Positions 1-9,795 of a stretch of DNA of 64,000 nucleotides are shown in pieces (position 1 is the first letter of the stretch; each line of letters starts with the position of its first letter). The stretch is from Flavobacterium ammonificans. Lineage in GTDB: Bacteria > Bacteroidota > Bacteroidia > Flavobacteriales > Flavobacteriaceae. The DNA is taken from NCBI RefSeq assembly GCF_020885975.1, contig NZ_AP025183.1, forward strand, positions 186,001 to 250,000, in the 5' to 3' direction. Below the pieces are notes generated by a model that saw only the letters and a program-made list of their open reading frames with translations, was not told the DNA's origin and did not search any database. Made by a program: the position numbers and the translations under genes.

Positions 1-1
1 T

Positions 2-664
2 GAAGTAACGGATGAGAATTTAATTCTTTGTCAAAATAGCAATCTTACACTAGATGCGACAATCAATGGAATGACTTATCTATGGTCAACCTCTGAAACG
101 ACAAAAACTATAAACATAAGCTCTTCAGGGAACTACGAGGTGGCTATCACGAATTCGTACTTATGTACAAGCACAAAAAAAATTATAGTCATTGAACATG
201 AAATTCCAGAAATAATGTCTGTTAAAGTAGAGGAAACCAATGTTGAAATCATTCCTAAAAACCAACAATCCTATTTTGAATATTCCATTGATGGCATCAA
301 TTTTCAAATTTCGCCATTATTCTTAAATACACCTGGCGGGTTACAAACTGCCTCAATTAGAGAAGTTAACAACTGTGGGATTGCCACAAAAGAATTTGTA
401 ATCCTACTTGCACCACCCTTTTTTACTCCTAACAACGACAGCTATAATGATTTTTGGATAGTAAAAGGAATGTCATTTTATCCTAATGCCGAACTTCGCA
501 TATTTGATCGCTATGGAAAATTACTGAAAGAGTTACGAACCAATAGTTTGGGATGGGATGGCACTTTTAATGGGCATCAACTTCCCGCATCTGATTATTG
601 GTATGTATTTAAAAGTGATTCCAATTCACCCGAAAAAAGAGGTCATTTTACATTAAAAAGATAG
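2..664 (+). CDS. T9SS type B sorting-domain protein, C-terminal part (5' truncated by window)
   Basis: The frame is open from base 2, so the real start lies left of the window; 220 residues are visible. The last ~85 residues match the CHU_C / type B type IX secretion C-terminal domain: FFTPNNDSYNDFW, then FDRYGKLL, GWDGTFNG and SDYWYVF, ending a few residues later. This domain sends proteins through the T9SS to the cell surface. The preceding visible residues look like Ig/PKD-like beta-sandwich sequence with scattered Cys and cannot be assigned a function. The stop lies 2 bases from the stop of the convergent folK gene. The family of the sorting domain is confident; the role of the full protein is unknown. 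Confidence 0.85.
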   Translation, partial: EVTDENLILCQNSNLTLDATINGMTYLWSTSETTKTINISSSGNYEVAITNSYLCTSTKKIIVIEHEIPEIMSVKVEETNVEIIPKNQQSYFEYSIDGINFQISPLFLNTPGGLQTASIREVNNCGIATKEFVILLAPPFFTPNNDSYNDFWIVKGMSFYPNAELRIFDRYGKLLKELRTNSLGWDGTFNGHQLPASDYWYVFKSDSNSPEKRGHFTLKR

Positions 665-666
665 TC

Positions 667-1806
667 CTATTTTGATTCAATCTTATTTTGAATTTCACTT
701 AATATGAAAAGATAATCTTCATGATTTTTAACAAAATCTCGGTCTGAAACATCGATAATTAGAATATTCAAATCAGGTTGTGATTTAATGTAATCCAAAT
801 AACCTGTATTAATTTTGTCAAGGTAGTCCGCTTCGATTTCCTGTTCGTAACTTCTACCCCGTTTTTTTATATTTTGCAACAAACGCTCTGAATTTTGATA
901 CAAATACACATACAAATCTGGCTTAGGCATTTCTTTATAAATGATATGAAACAGATTACTGTACAATCGGTATTCATCTTCAGCCAAGGTAATTTTAGCA
1001 AAAATCAACGATTTAAAAATATGGTAATCAGCAACAACAAAGTCTTTAAATAAATCAAATTGGGACAAGTCATCTGACAATTGTTTGTACCTATCGGCTA
1101 AAAATGACATTTCTAACGGAAAGGCGTAGCGATTTTGGTCTTTGTAAAACTTAGGCAAAAAAGGATTGTCTGCAAAACGTTCCAAGACAGATTTTGCATT
1201 AAAATCTTCCGCTATTTTAGTTGCCAAAGTCGTTTTCCCAGCGCCAATATTTCCTTCAAAAGCTACATAATTAAAATGTTCTAAGGCGATATTCTGCAAC
1301 GGACTTGCTATACTTTTAACGGCAATACAATCACTTTTATCATCTGTAGCGAATAATAACTCGGCTACCGTTTGATTTAAGATGGGATGAATCCATTCTA
1401 AATTCAAATCGAGCATCGGTTTTAACACAAAAATTCGTTCTTGCATTAATGGATGAGGAACTTTCAACTGAGCCGTATTAATAATTTCATTATCAAACGC
1501 AATAATATCTATGTCAATACTACGTGATTGGTATCCCGAATTTTCATTTCGAACACGCCCCATCTGAGTTTCAATTGCTAAGACTTTATTCAAAATAATG
1601 TCGGCCGAATCGTAGGTATGCACCACGACTGCAATATTATAAAAAGGATCGCTTTCAAATCCCCAAGAAGGCGATTCATATACTTTCGAAACTTTAACAA
1701 CAGTAGCAACTTGATGATGAATCAATTGCAAACAACTTTCGATGTTTTCAAAACGATTCCCATAATTTGATCCAATAGATAAAACGACTTGATGCTGTGA
1801 TTTCAT
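667..1806 (-). CDS. folK: Bifunctional HPPK (FolK) - deoxynucleoside kinase fusion
   Basis: Residues 1 to ~160 are 6-hydroxymethyl-7,8-dihydropterin pyrophosphokinase, which transfers pyrophosphate from ATP in folate synthesis; the signature RSIDIDIIAFDN is at 95-106. Residues ~178-379 are a deoxynucleoside kinase (deoxyadenosine/deoxyguanosine kinase family) with P-loop GNIGAGKT at 185-192 and an R-G-R-S-Y-E-Q-E lid-like segment. The second domain would phosphorylate salvaged deoxynucleosides. At 379 aa the protein is about twice the length of stand-alone FolK. The fusion is, to my knowledge, common in Flavobacteriia. It is divergent from sppA and cytosolic. Start ATG at 1806 is the only sensible one. 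The kinase substrate is not determinable from sequence. Confidence 0.93.
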   Translation of the reverse strand: MKSQHQVVLSIGSNYGNRFENIESCLQLIHHQVATVVKVSKVYESPSWGFESDPFYNIAVVVHTYDSADIILNKVLAIETQMGRVRNENSGYQSRSIDIDIIAFDNEIINTAQLKVPHPLMQERIFVLKPMLDLNLEWIHPILNQTVAELLFATDDKSDCIAVKSIASPLQNIALEHFNYVAFEGNIGAGKTTLATKIAEDFNAKSVLERFADNPFLPKFYKDQNRYAFPLEMSFLADRYKQLSDDLSQFDLFKDFVVADYHIFKSLIFAKITLAEDEYRLYSNLFHIIYKEMPKPDLYVYLYQNSERLLQNIKKRGRSYEQEIEADYLDKINTGYLDYIKSQPDLNILIIDVSDRDFVKNHEDYLFILSEIQNKIESK

Positions 1807-1834
1807 AACAGCTGCAAATTAACTAAAAGAATGT

Positions 1835-1842
1835 TATATTTG
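1835..1842 (+). promoter_or_regulatory. Candidate -7 element for sppA
   Basis: TATATTTG fits the Bacteroidota -7 consensus TAnnTTTG and lies 87 bases before the sppA start in the divergent folK-sppA gap. No TTG -33 element at the usual 17-23 bp spacing is visible, so support is partial. Confidence 0.3.
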
Positions 1843-1929
1843 TGTGAGGTGTTCATAACTAAATTTCAATAAAAAAATTAAGTGATGTAACATTTTAATC
1901 CCAAATACTACTTATAAAAAAAGATTGTT

Positions 1930-3690
1930 ATGAAATTTTTAGGAAATGTATTAGCTACTATTGTTGGAATTTTTGTTTTCACCTTATTATTCTTTTTCGG
2001 AATACTATTTATTGGTGCTGTTTTTGGCGGCGATGAACAAAGTGTCGAAGTAAAAGAGAATTCAGTAATTGAATTGAATTTATCACAAATCCAATACGAT
2101 TATGCCGGAAAGTTTTCAGATCCTTGGGTTACTGCCTTTTCTAATGAAACACAAATTGGCTTGACCGATGTTATTGCTGCCATTAAGGCTGCAAAAAACG
2201 ATGAAAACATTAAAGGAATCTCTATTTTGAACAACTATTCTTCACTTGGAATGGCTCAAAGCAAAGCTGTTAGAGATGCTTTAGAAGACTTCAAAAAATC
2301 AGGAAAGTTTGTAATGGCTTATGCCAATTCGTACTCCCAACAAGATTATTACTTAAACTCTGTAGCCAATACTATTTATCTCAATCCAGTAGGCGAAATG
2401 GAGTTCAAAGGTATGTCTTCAGATGTCTTATTCTTTAAAGATTTTCAAGAAAAAACAGGAGTTAAAATGGAGGTGATTCGTCACGGAAAATACAAAAGTG
2501 CCGTAGAGCCTTTCCTTGAAAATAAAATGAGTGATGCCAATAGAGAACAAATTACGGCTTTATTGAATTCCATTTGGAATTCAGTAGTGGTAGACATTGC
2601 CAAAAGCAGAAATGTATCTGTACAAAAACTCAATGAAATAGCAAACGGTCTTTTAGCTCGAACACCTGAAATGGCAAAAGCGCAAAAATTAGTAGATATA
2701 ATTGCCTATGAAGATGTGTACCACAATGCTATTAAAAAATTATTAAAAGTAGATTCAAAGGAAGATTATGAATCGGTTTCTATTTTAGATTACACACAAA
2801 ATTTCATTACAACATCCATTCCAACAGATACCTCTGATGAAATTGCCATTATCTATGCACAAGGGGATATTGAAAGTGGCGAAGGCGATGTCAATGTCAT
2901 TGGCGAAGGATCTATGCGACGCTCAATAATTGAAGCTCGTGATAATGAAGATGTGAAAGCTATTGTGCTACGAATTGATAGCCCTGGTGGAAGTGCGTTA
3001 ACGTCTGATTTAATTTGGAGAGAAATTGAATTGGCTAAAAAAGTAAAACCTGTAGTAGTTTCGATGGGTAATTATGCTGCCTCCGGCGGATATTATATAG
3101 CGTGTAATGCTTCCAAAATTTTTGCAGAAAATAATACAATTACAGGATCTATTGGTGTCTTTGGAATTTTACCCAACTTTAGCGGTTTAAGCACTAAAAT
3201 GGGGATTTATTCCGAACAAGTGAATACACATCAAAATGCTGGAAACTATAATCCTTTTTCACCAATCGATGAAAAATTCAAAGCCGTTACATTAGAAGGA
3301 GTAGAGAAAGTGTACTCCACATTCGTATCGCACGTAGCCAAAGGAAGAAAAATGACTTTTGCACAAGTCGATGCCATTGCACAAGGAAGAGTATGGACGG
3401 GATCTGAGGCTTTGAAATTGGGCTTAGTTGACAAAATTGGCGGTTTAGATGACGCTATAACAGAAGCAGCGCGCTTGTCTAAAACCAAAAATTACAGCAC
3501 CAAAAATTATCCCGAATTTGAAAAGGATTTTGATGAGTTTTTAGAAAACTTCCCTTTTGCAAGAACCAGAGAACGTTTTATAAAAGAGGAAATTGGCGAA
3601 GAAAATTACCGAATGATAGAGCAAATCAAACGAGCTCAAAACTACAAAGGAATACAAGCAAGAATGCCGTTTGAGATTAGTATTCAATAA
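1930..3690 (+). CDS. sppA: Signal peptide peptidase SppA, 67-kDa type
   Basis: Inner-membrane serine protease that clears leftover signal peptides. A single N-terminal membrane anchor spans about residues 4-33. It is the long two-domain form (586 aa). The N-terminal half carries the catalytic Lys in GKYKSAVEP (Lys189), and the C-terminal half carries the nucleophile Ser in AASGGYY (Ser385), matching the split Ser/Lys dyad of the E. coli enzyme. TGSIGVFG follows as in the family. It stands alone, divergent from folK, and ends in a strong bidirectional terminator. Nothing suggests loss of function. Confidence 0.95.
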   Translation: MKFLGNVLATIVGIFVFTLLFFFGILFIGAVFGGDEQSVEVKENSVIELNLSQIQYDYAGKFSDPWVTAFSNETQIGLTDVIAAIKAAKNDENIKGISILNNYSSLGMAQSKAVRDALEDFKKSGKFVMAYANSYSQQDYYLNSVANTIYLNPVGEMEFKGMSSDVLFFKDFQEKTGVKMEVIRHGKYKSAVEPFLENKMSDANREQITALLNSIWNSVVVDIAKSRNVSVQKLNEIANGLLARTPEMAKAQKLVDIIAYEDVYHNAIKKLLKVDSKEDYESVSILDYTQNFITTSIPTDTSDEIAIIYAQGDIESGEGDVNVIGEGSMRRSIIEARDNEDVKAIVLRIDSPGGSALTSDLIWREIELAKKVKPVVVSMGNYAASGGYYIACNASKIFAENNTITGSIGVFGILPNFSGLSTKMGIYSEQVNTHQNAGNYNPFSPIDEKFKAVTLEGVEKVYSTFVSHVAKGRKMTFAQVDAIAQGRVWTGSEALKLGLVDKIGGLDDAITEAARLSKTKNYSTKNYPEFEKDFDEFLENFPFARTRERFIKEEIGEENYRMIEQIKRAQNYKGIQARMPFEISIQ

Positions 3691-3693
3691 ATT

Positions 3694-3734
3694 TAAAAAA
3701 GCTTCTAAACTATAAAAGATTAGAAGCTTTTTTT
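3694..3734. terminator. Bidirectional terminator between sppA and DUF2797 gene
   Basis: AAAAAAGCTTCTA (3695-3707) pairs perfectly with TAGAAGCTTTTTT (3721-3733) around a 13-base loop. It has A- and T-rich flanks on both sides, so it can stop both convergent transcripts. It overlaps the stop codon of the minus-strand gene. Confidence 0.85.
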
Positions 3735-4527
3735 AAATCTCAATTTTTACAACATAGCCTTCTGAACTACGAATATTAAAAACTATTCCGCCTTCAAAAA
3801 GTAAATATTGTCCTTTGATCCCAATTAATTTTCCTTGAAAATTAGGCGTTTTATCCAAACTTAAACTTGTTACTTTACTAGGATATTCTAGAACAGGATA
3901 GTGCATTTCATACAAATCATTATTCTGATTGTAAAAATACTCCTGAACTTCGGTTGGAATTAATTGTTCAACTTTCAGCCGTTCTGCAATTAAATCAACA
4001 GGTTCTATGTCATTAGTAAGCATTTTTCGCCAATTCGTTTTATCAGCATAATGATTTTTCAAAGCGACTTCTGTTATTCCTGCTAAATAACGATTGGGTA
4101 CCTCAACAATCGAGATGGCTTGATTGGCTCCTTGGTCAATCCATCGTGTAGGCATTTGTGTCTTTCGGGTAACGCCAACTTTCACTTCGCTTGACAAAGC
4201 CAAATACACAATATGCGGTTGCAATTGAACCTTTTCTTCATACGCTAAATCACGATCAGCAATTCCAAGATGTGCAGTACTCAATTCGGGCTTCATAATC
4301 CAATCTCCCACAGCAGGACTGGAATAAAAACAATCATAACAAAATCCTTGTCGGAATATTTTTTTCTTCTTCCCGCAATTCAAACATTGAAAACCCACAA
4401 AATTAATCTGCATTGGTTTCCCCAATAATTGATTGACATTCAAAAAGCTGTCTTCAAAAACAAGGTAATACTGAATTGGGTCTCCAAATTCAGTTTGCAT
4501 TTTAGTTAAAACCCCTTCGTATGTCAT
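3733..4527 (-). CDS. DUF2797 family protein with zinc-ribbon cysteines
   Basis: 264 aa, a recognisable DUF2797 protein of unknown function. Four cysteines (C48, C51, C63, C66; CLNCGKK and GFCYDC) form a probable zinc ribbon near the N terminus. Downstream sequence includes the conserved KVGVTRKTQMPTRWIDQGA block, which resembles a GIY-YIG-like surface in related proteins, though I cannot prove a nuclease fold. There is no signal peptide, so it should be cytosolic. It is convergent with sppA and its stop codon lies in the shared terminator. The function remains open. Confidence 0.85.
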   Translation of the reverse strand: MTYEGVLTKMQTEFGDPIQYYLVFEDSFLNVNQLLGKPMQINFVGFQCLNCGKKKKIFRQGFCYDCFYSSPAVGDWIMKPELSTAHLGIADRDLAYEEKVQLQPHIVYLALSSEVKVGVTRKTQMPTRWIDQGANQAISIVEVPNRYLAGITEVALKNHYADKTNWRKMLTNDIEPVDLIAERLKVEQLIPTEVQEYFYNQNNDLYEMHYPVLEYPSKVTSLSLDKTPNFQGKLIGIKGQYLLFEGGIVFNIRSSEGYVVKIEI

Positions 4528-4724
4528 ATGGTTTGAAATTTCAGATTAACGATTTATGAATTCAGATTTGAAATATAACTTTTTTATTACAACTCATCTC
4601 AATCGGATTTTGATGAGAATCTATTTTTTATGAAAAAAAACACTATTTTTGATATTGATGCAAAGTTAGTATTTGTCCATCTATAACCAAATCTAGAATC
4701 AGCATTATAAAATTATAAATCGCT

Positions 4725-6236
4725 ATGCCCATTCCAATAATCAATTCCATTGCCTCTTGGGTTCTAAAGCAACGGATTCACCAAATCGAGCTTTTCTTGA
4801 AGTACCCTCATGAGGTGCAAGAGGAATTACTGATGAATTTGATTCGGCGAGCAGAAAATACAGTAATTGGAGCCCAATACGATTTTAGTTCCATAACATC
4901 CTATACCACATTTTCAGAACGAGTTCCTGTTTCTAGTTATGAAGATTTACAACCTTTAATTGAACGCACACGCCAAGGTGAACAAAATGTTTTTTGGGAT
5001 GCCCAAATTAAATGGTTTGCCAAATCAAGTGGTACTACCAATGCTAAAAGTAAATTTATTCCTGTTAGTAATGATGCTTTAGAAGATTGTCATTACAAAG
5101 GAAGTAAAGATTTATTGTGTTTGTATTTGAATAACAATGAAGATTCTGAACTGTTTTTGGGAAAAAGTCTTCGCTTAGGCGGAAGCTCTCAGATATACGA
5201 AGATAAAGAAACGCTGTTTGGTGACTTATCAGCTATTCTGATTGAAAATATGCCTATTTGGGCCGAATTTAGTAGTACACCAAGTAATAAAATTTCGTTG
5301 ATGAGCGAATGGGAGACCAAACTTACTGCTATTATCAACGAAACCAAAAACGAAAATGTAACCAGCTTTGCAGGAGTTCCTTCATGGATGTTGGTTTTAA
5401 TGAACCGAATGCTCGAAGAAACTGGAAAAGGCAATTTATTGGAAGTGTGGCCAAACTTAGAGGTTTATTTTCACGGAGGAGTAAGTTTTGAACCTTACCG
5501 CGAACAATATCAAAAACTACTGCCAAAATCTGATTTTAAGTACTACGAAATCTACAATGCCTCCGAAGGATTCTTTGCTATACAAGATTTGAATGATTCT
5601 AGTGATTTACTATTAATGCTTGATTACGGGATTTTCTATGAGTTCATTCCAATGGATACTTTTGGAACTCCCAATCAAAAAATAATCCGTTTGGCTGATG
5701 TAGAATTATTTAAAAACTATGCTATCGTAATTACTACTAATTCTGGATTATGGCGCTATTTAATTGGCGATACTGTTCGATTTACTTCCTTAAATCCGTA
5801 TCGAATACGTGTTTCGGGCAGAACCAAGCATCATATCAACGTTTTTGGCGAAGAACTTATGGTAGAAAACACTGATCAGGCTATCGCCAAAGCTTGTCAA
5901 CTTACCCAAACCGAAGTGGTGGATTATACCGTAGCTCCAATATTTATGGATGGAAAAGAAAAAGGCGCTCACGAATGGATGATTGAGTTCAAACAGAATC
6001 CGAAAGACATAAATCAATTTCAAACCGTTTTGGACGATACCTTACAAAGTCTCAACTCTGATTACGAAGCCAAAAGGTACAATAACATGACTTTAAATCC
6101 TTTGATTATTAATTTAGCTCGGCCCCATCTATTTTATGATTGGCTTAAAGAGCGAGATAAGCTAGGTGGTCAACACAAAATCCCTAGATTATCCAATCAA
6201 CGAGAGTATTTGGAGCAGTTGAAAGAATTGCAGTAA
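4725..6236 (+). CDS. GH3-family acyl-acid-amido synthetase-like protein
   Basis: 503 aa with the GH3 (auxin-responsive promoter) fold, a branch of the ANL adenylating enzymes. The ATP-binding motif SSGTTNAKSK is at 101-110; downstream YYEIYNASEG and YLIGDTVRF fit the adenylate-binding and hinge motifs. Plant members conjugate amino acids to hormones; the bacterial substrate is unknown. It is a free-standing gene ending in a hairpin terminator, with a ~200-base upstream gap holding only AT-rich sequence and no clear promoter. Confidence 0.88.
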   Translation: MPIPIINSIASWVLKQRIHQIELFLKYPHEVQEELLMNLIRRAENTVIGAQYDFSSITSYTTFSERVPVSSYEDLQPLIERTRQGEQNVFWDAQIKWFAKSSGTTNAKSKFIPVSNDALEDCHYKGSKDLLCLYLNNNEDSELFLGKSLRLGGSSQIYEDKETLFGDLSAILIENMPIWAEFSSTPSNKISLMSEWETKLTAIINETKNENVTSFAGVPSWMLVLMNRMLEETGKGNLLEVWPNLEVYFHGGVSFEPYREQYQKLLPKSDFKYYEIYNASEGFFAIQDLNDSSDLLLMLDYGIFYEFIPMDTFGTPNQKIIRLADVELFKNYAIVITTNSGLWRYLIGDTVRFTSLNPYRIRVSGRTKHHINVFGEELMVENTDQAIAKACQLTQTEVVDYTVAPIFMDGKEKGAHEWMIEFKQNPKDINQFQTVLDDTLQSLNSDYEAKRYNNMTLNPLIINLARPHLFYDWLKERDKLGGQHKIPRLSNQREYLEQLKELQ

Positions 6237-6245
6237 AGTATAAAT

Positions 6246-6280
6246 ATAAAAGCCCAACTAGTGTTGGGCTTTTATAATTT
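6246..6280. terminator. Bidirectional terminator between GH3 gene and serB
   Basis: ATAAAAGCCCAAC (6246-6258) and GTTGGGCTTTTAT (6263-6275) form a 13-bp stem with a 4-base loop. T-rich sequence follows on the plus strand and A-rich sequence precedes it, so it serves both convergent genes. Confidence 0.85.
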
Positions 6281-6295
6281 TAATCAATAGAATTT

Positions 6296-7531
6296 TTACT
6301 CCTCCATCATATCGATATGTCGGTCGTGATAGCCTAACAAATATAAAACCCCATCTAAACCTAAACTAGAAATTGAACTAGCAGCATTTTCTTTTACCGT
6401 AGGCTTGGCGTGGAAAGCAATCCCTAAACCTGCTAAATTTAGCATTGGCAAATCATTGGCACCATCACCTACTGCAATCGTTTGGTTAATGTGAATTCCT
6501 TCTTTATCCGCAATTGCTTGTAAGTATTCGGCTTTCTTTTGACCGTCGACAATTTCACCCAAGTATTTACCCGTTAATTTTCCGTCTTTGATTTCCAATT
6601 GATTGGCATGAACATAATCAATTCCCAACTCTTTTTGCAAATACTCACCAAAATAGGTAAACCCTCCTGATAAAATAGCGGTTTTATAACCATAGTATTT
6701 CAAAGCTCTCATCAAACGATGTGCTCCTTTAGTTATAGGTAGATTGATAGCTACATTATGTAATACTTCTTCACTCAAACCTTCTAACAAAGCCATGCGT
6801 TTTTTGAAACTTTCTTTAAAGTCAATTTCGCCATTCATTGCTGATTCGGTAATTGCACGTACTTGCTCTCCTACTCCTGCTAGATCAGCCAACTCATCAA
6901 TTACTTCGGTTTGAATTAGCGTAGAATCCATATCAAAACAAACCAAACGGCGGTTTCTGCGGTACATATTGTCTTCTTGGAACGAAATATCGACATTTAA
7001 AGTTCGGGAAATTTCCATGAAACTTGCTGTCATTGCTGTTTTGTCCTCAATAATACCCGTTACCGATAATTGGACACAGGAACGTGGATATTCTTCTTTG
7101 TCCACTACTGAAGTTCTTCCGGTTAATCGAATAATCGAATCAATGTTCAAATGTTGATTGGACATGATTTTTGTAACCGCTGCCAATTGAGCAGCTGTTA
7201 ACTCTTCTCCTAAAATATTGATAATATAACGTTGCTTGATTTGCGCTTTTACCCAATTTTCGTAATCAGGAATAGAAATCGGAATAAACTTTACTTTAAT
7301 TCCTAATTCATAGCCTTTAAATAACAAATCTTTCAGTACAGGTCCTGAAGAAGACCCCGCTTTTATTTGGAATAAAATTCCTAAAGACAGCGTATCGTGA
7401 ATGTCGGCCTGGCCAATATCCAAAATAACGGCATCATAATTAGCTAGTATAGAAGTTAAACCCGCTGTTACTCCAGGTTTATCTTGACCCGAAACTTTCA
7501 GCAAAATAATCTCTTTGTCTTCTATGGTCAT
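6296..7531 (-). CDS. serB: Phosphoserine phosphatase SerB with N-terminal ACT domains
   Basis: Final step of serine synthesis, hydrolysing O-phosphoserine. Residues ~6-185 carry two ACT-like regulatory domains (KVSGQDKPGVTAGL opens the first). The HAD phosphatase follows with catalytic DMDST at 200-204 (Asp200 nucleophile, Asp202 acid/base), LSGGF as motif II and VGDGANDLPML as motif IV. At 411 aa it is the long actinobacterial/Bacteroidota-like form; the ACT part suggests feedback by serine. It is monocistronic, sharing a terminator with the GH3 gene. Confidence 0.95.
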   Translation of the reverse strand: MTIEDKEIILLKVSGQDKPGVTAGLTSILANYDAVILDIGQADIHDTLSLGILFQIKAGSSSGPVLKDLLFKGYELGIKVKFIPISIPDYENWVKAQIKQRYIINILGEELTAAQLAAVTKIMSNQHLNIDSIIRLTGRTSVVDKEEYPRSCVQLSVTGIIEDKTAMTASFMEISRTLNVDISFQEDNMYRRNRRLVCFDMDSTLIQTEVIDELADLAGVGEQVRAITESAMNGEIDFKESFKKRMALLEGLSEEVLHNVAINLPITKGAHRLMRALKYYGYKTAILSGGFTYFGEYLQKELGIDYVHANQLEIKDGKLTGKYLGEIVDGQKKAEYLQAIADKEGIHINQTIAVGDGANDLPMLNLAGLGIAFHAKPTVKENAASSISSLGLDGVLYLLGYHDRHIDMMEE

Positions 7532-7639
7532 TTGTAGTGTTGTTAGTTAGAAAGGCAAAAATCGACATTCTATCGCTGATAAAAAAGAATAATGTTGTTT
7601 TTTTATAAGCTAACAAGAGGGCACAACTCGGCATAAAAA

Positions 7640-7665
7640 AACCTGCTTCAATACAGTAGCAGGTT
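7640..7665 (-). terminator. Rho-independent terminator of clpX
   Basis: AACCTGCT (7640-7647) pairs with AGCAGGTT (7658-7665). Read on the minus strand it is followed by seven T residues (7634-7640 region), directly after the clpX stop. Confidence 0.7.
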
Positions 7666-7689
7666 ATTGTTATTTAAAAAATGAATAAT

Positions 7690-8922
7690 TTATGAAGCTA
7701 TTTCCAGACGCTTTAATAAATTTTTATTCAAGGTTTCTTTAGCATAATCAACATCAATCGCTAGTTTTTTATCCTCAGAGCTTGGTAGTTCATACATAGC
7801 ATCGGTTAAAATGGCCTCGCATAACGAACGCAATCCACGAGCGCCTAATTTGTATTCCAAAGCCTTTTCAACGATAAAGTCTAAAGCATCGTCTGTGATA
7901 GTGAATTCCACCTCATCCATCAAAAATAATTTAGCATATTGCTTAATTAACGCATTTTTAGGCTGTGTTAAAATAGCGCGTAAAGTTTCTTTATCCAATG
8001 GATCCATATGCGTTAATACAGGTAAACGACCAATAATCTCTGGAATCAACCCAAAATCTTTAATATCTTTTGGAATAATGTATTGCAACAAATTGTCTTT
8101 GTCAATATTGTCCACATTTTTTGAAGTACTGTACCCTACTGCTTGACGATTCAAACGTTTCGAAATGATACGTTCTACACCATCAAAAGCACCTCCTGCA
8201 ATAAACAGAATATTTTGGGTATTCACCTCAACAAATTTTTGATCCGGATGTTTACGACCTCCTTTTGGTGGCACATTAACAACCGTTCCTTCTAACAGTT
8301 TTAACAAGGCTTGTTGTACTCCTTCTCCTGAAACATCACGAGTGATAGATGGATTATCGCTTTTACGAGCAATTTTATCAATCTCATCAATAAATACAAT
8401 CCCTCTTTCAGCTTTAGCCACATCATAATCCGCTGCTTGAAGTAAGCGCGTTAAAATACTTTCAACATCTTCTCCCACATAACCTGCTTCCGTAAGTACT
8501 GTGGCATCCACAATTGCCAAAGGAACATCTAACATTTTAGCGATAGTTTTTGCTACCAATGTTTTTCCTGTTCCAGTTTGACCTACCATGATGATATTAC
8601 TTTTTTCAATCTCTACCTCATCGTCTAATTGCTGTTGCATCAAACGTTTGTAGTGATTGTAAACCGCAACCGTCATTACTTTTTTGGTTTGGTCTTGACC
8701 AATAACATACTGATCTAGAAAAGCCCTGATTTCTTTTGGCTTTTTAAGAATTAAATCTCCAACCAGTTTTGAGCTTCCACCCGATTTTAATTCTTCTAAA
8801 ACAATTCCGTTCGCCTGTTCAATACACTTATCACAAATATGTGCATCAATACCTGCAATCAATAAATTGGTTTCTGGCTTTTTTCTACCACAAAAAGAAC
8901 ATTCTAATACTTGTTTTGCCAT
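7690..8922 (-). CDS. clpX: ATP-dependent Clp protease ATP-binding subunit ClpX
   Basis: AAA+ unfoldase that feeds substrates to ClpP. An N-terminal zinc-binding domain uses C8, C11, C30 and C33. Walker A GQTGTGKT is at 114-121, Walker B IVFIDE at 175-180, and the C-terminal sensor 2 region includes LGARGLRS. At 410 aa it has normal length. It sits directly downstream of clpP in the order tig-clpP-clpX, with a 76-base gap containing short repeats that can form a hairpin. It ends at its own terminator. Confidence 0.97.
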   Translation of the reverse strand: MAKQVLECSFCGRKKPETNLLIAGIDAHICDKCIEQANGIVLEELKSGGSSKLVGDLILKKPKEIRAFLDQYVIGQDQTKKVMTVAVYNHYKRLMQQQLDDEVEIEKSNIIMVGQTGTGKTLVAKTIAKMLDVPLAIVDATVLTEAGYVGEDVESILTRLLQAADYDVAKAERGIVFIDEIDKIARKSDNPSITRDVSGEGVQQALLKLLEGTVVNVPPKGGRKHPDQKFVEVNTQNILFIAGGAFDGVERIISKRLNRQAVGYSTSKNVDNIDKDNLLQYIIPKDIKDFGLIPEIIGRLPVLTHMDPLDKETLRAILTQPKNALIKQYAKLFLMDEVEFTITDDALDFIVEKALEYKLGARGLRSLCEAILTDAMYELPSSEDKKLAIDVDYAKETLNKNLLKRLEIAS

Positions 8923-8931
8923 TTTGTTAGC

Positions 8932-8988
8932 TTAGAAGTTAGACATTAGAAGTTAGAATTACTCTTCGTAACTCTATCCCCTAACTTC
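8932..8988. repeat. Short direct and inverted repeats between clpP and clpX
   Basis: TTAGAAGTTAGA occurs at 8932-8943 and 8946-8957 (period 14). An inverted copy of its core, CTAACTTC, is at 8981-8988 and can pair with GAAGTTAG at 8949-8956. The hairpin lies in the clpP-clpX spacer and could attenuate or process the transcript; it may also be a neutral repeat. Confidence 0.55.
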
Positions 8989-8998
8989 AAACTTTAAT

Positions 8999-9673
8999 TT
9001 ATCCTCTTACTAAAACTTCATCAATCATTCCGTACTCTTTTGCTTCTTGAGCAATCATCCAATAGTCGCGTTCGCTATCCGCATGTACTTTATCAAAAGT
9101 TTGTCCTGAATGGTGTGAAATAATATTATACAATTCGTCTTTCAATTTCAACATTTCGCGCAAGTTGATTTCCATATCAGTCGCAACACCCTGAGCGCCT
9201 CCTGAAGGTTGGTGGATCATTACTCTTGAGTGGGGTAATGCTGAACGTTTTCCTGGCGCTCCTGCACATAACAAAACAGCTCCCATAGAAGCAGCCATTC
9301 CTGTACAAATCGTGGCTACATCAGGTTTGATGTATTGCATAGTGTCATAAATTCCTAGTCCAGCATATACACTACCACCTGGAGAATTCAAATAAATCTG
9401 AATGTCTTTAGAAGCATCAGCACTTTCTAAGAATAACAATTGTGCTTGTACAATATTGGCAATTTGATCATCAATTCCTGTTCCTAAAAAGATGATTCTA
9501 TCCATCATTAATCTTGAAAATACATCCAATTGAGAAATATTCAATTGACGTTCTTCAATAATATAGGGAGTCATATTTTTTGGCGTCATTGCCCCTACGA
9601 TTTTATCGTAATACATGGCGTTTACTCCTTGGTGCTTTGTAGCAAATTTTCTAAATTCTTTACCGTAGTTCAT
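8999..9673 (-). CDS. clpP: ATP-dependent Clp protease proteolytic subunit ClpP
   Basis: Barrel-forming serine protease of the ClpXP complex. The catalytic triad is visible: Ser129 in GMAASMGA, His154 in VMIHQPSGG and Asp203 in SERDYW. 224 aa from ATG at 9673; an internal ATG at residue 20 would give a shorter form and cannot be excluded, since the first ~25 residues are a poorly conserved propeptide-like extension. It follows tig and precedes clpX. Its leader contains AGTTTAAA repeats. Confidence 0.96.
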   Translation of the reverse strand: MNYGKEFRKFATKHQGVNAMYYDKIVGAMTPKNMTPYIIEERQLNISQLDVFSRLMMDRIIFLGTGIDDQIANIVQAQLLFLESADASKDIQIYLNSPGGSVYAGLGIYDTMQYIKPDVATICTGMAASMGAVLLCAGAPGKRSALPHSRVMIHQPSGGAQGVATDMEINLREMLKLKDELYNIISHHSGQTFDKVHADSERDYWMIAQEAKEYGMIDEVLVRG

Positions 9674-9680
9674 TTTTTTA

Positions 9681-9706
9681 AGTTTAAAAAGTTTAAAAGT
9701 TTAAAG
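9681..9706. repeat. AGTTTAAA repeat in the clpP leader
   Basis: Three copies of AGTTTAAA at 9681, 9690 and 9698 lie just upstream of the clpP start. This is a short low-complexity repeat with no assigned role. Confidence 0.5.
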
Positions 9707-9742
9707 TTGCTCAACTAGAACCTCAGCTTTAAACAAAATAAA

Positions 9743-9772
9743 GAGCGTCAAAAGAAAATTCAATTGACGCTC
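9743..9772 (-). terminator. Terminator of tig
   Basis: GAGCGTCA (9743-9750) pairs with TGACGCTC (9765-9772). On the minus strand it follows the tig stop and is trailed by T-rich sequence. It separates tig from clpP. Confidence 0.65.
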
Positions 9773-9795
9773 AAATATACTCAATTTTTTAGAAA

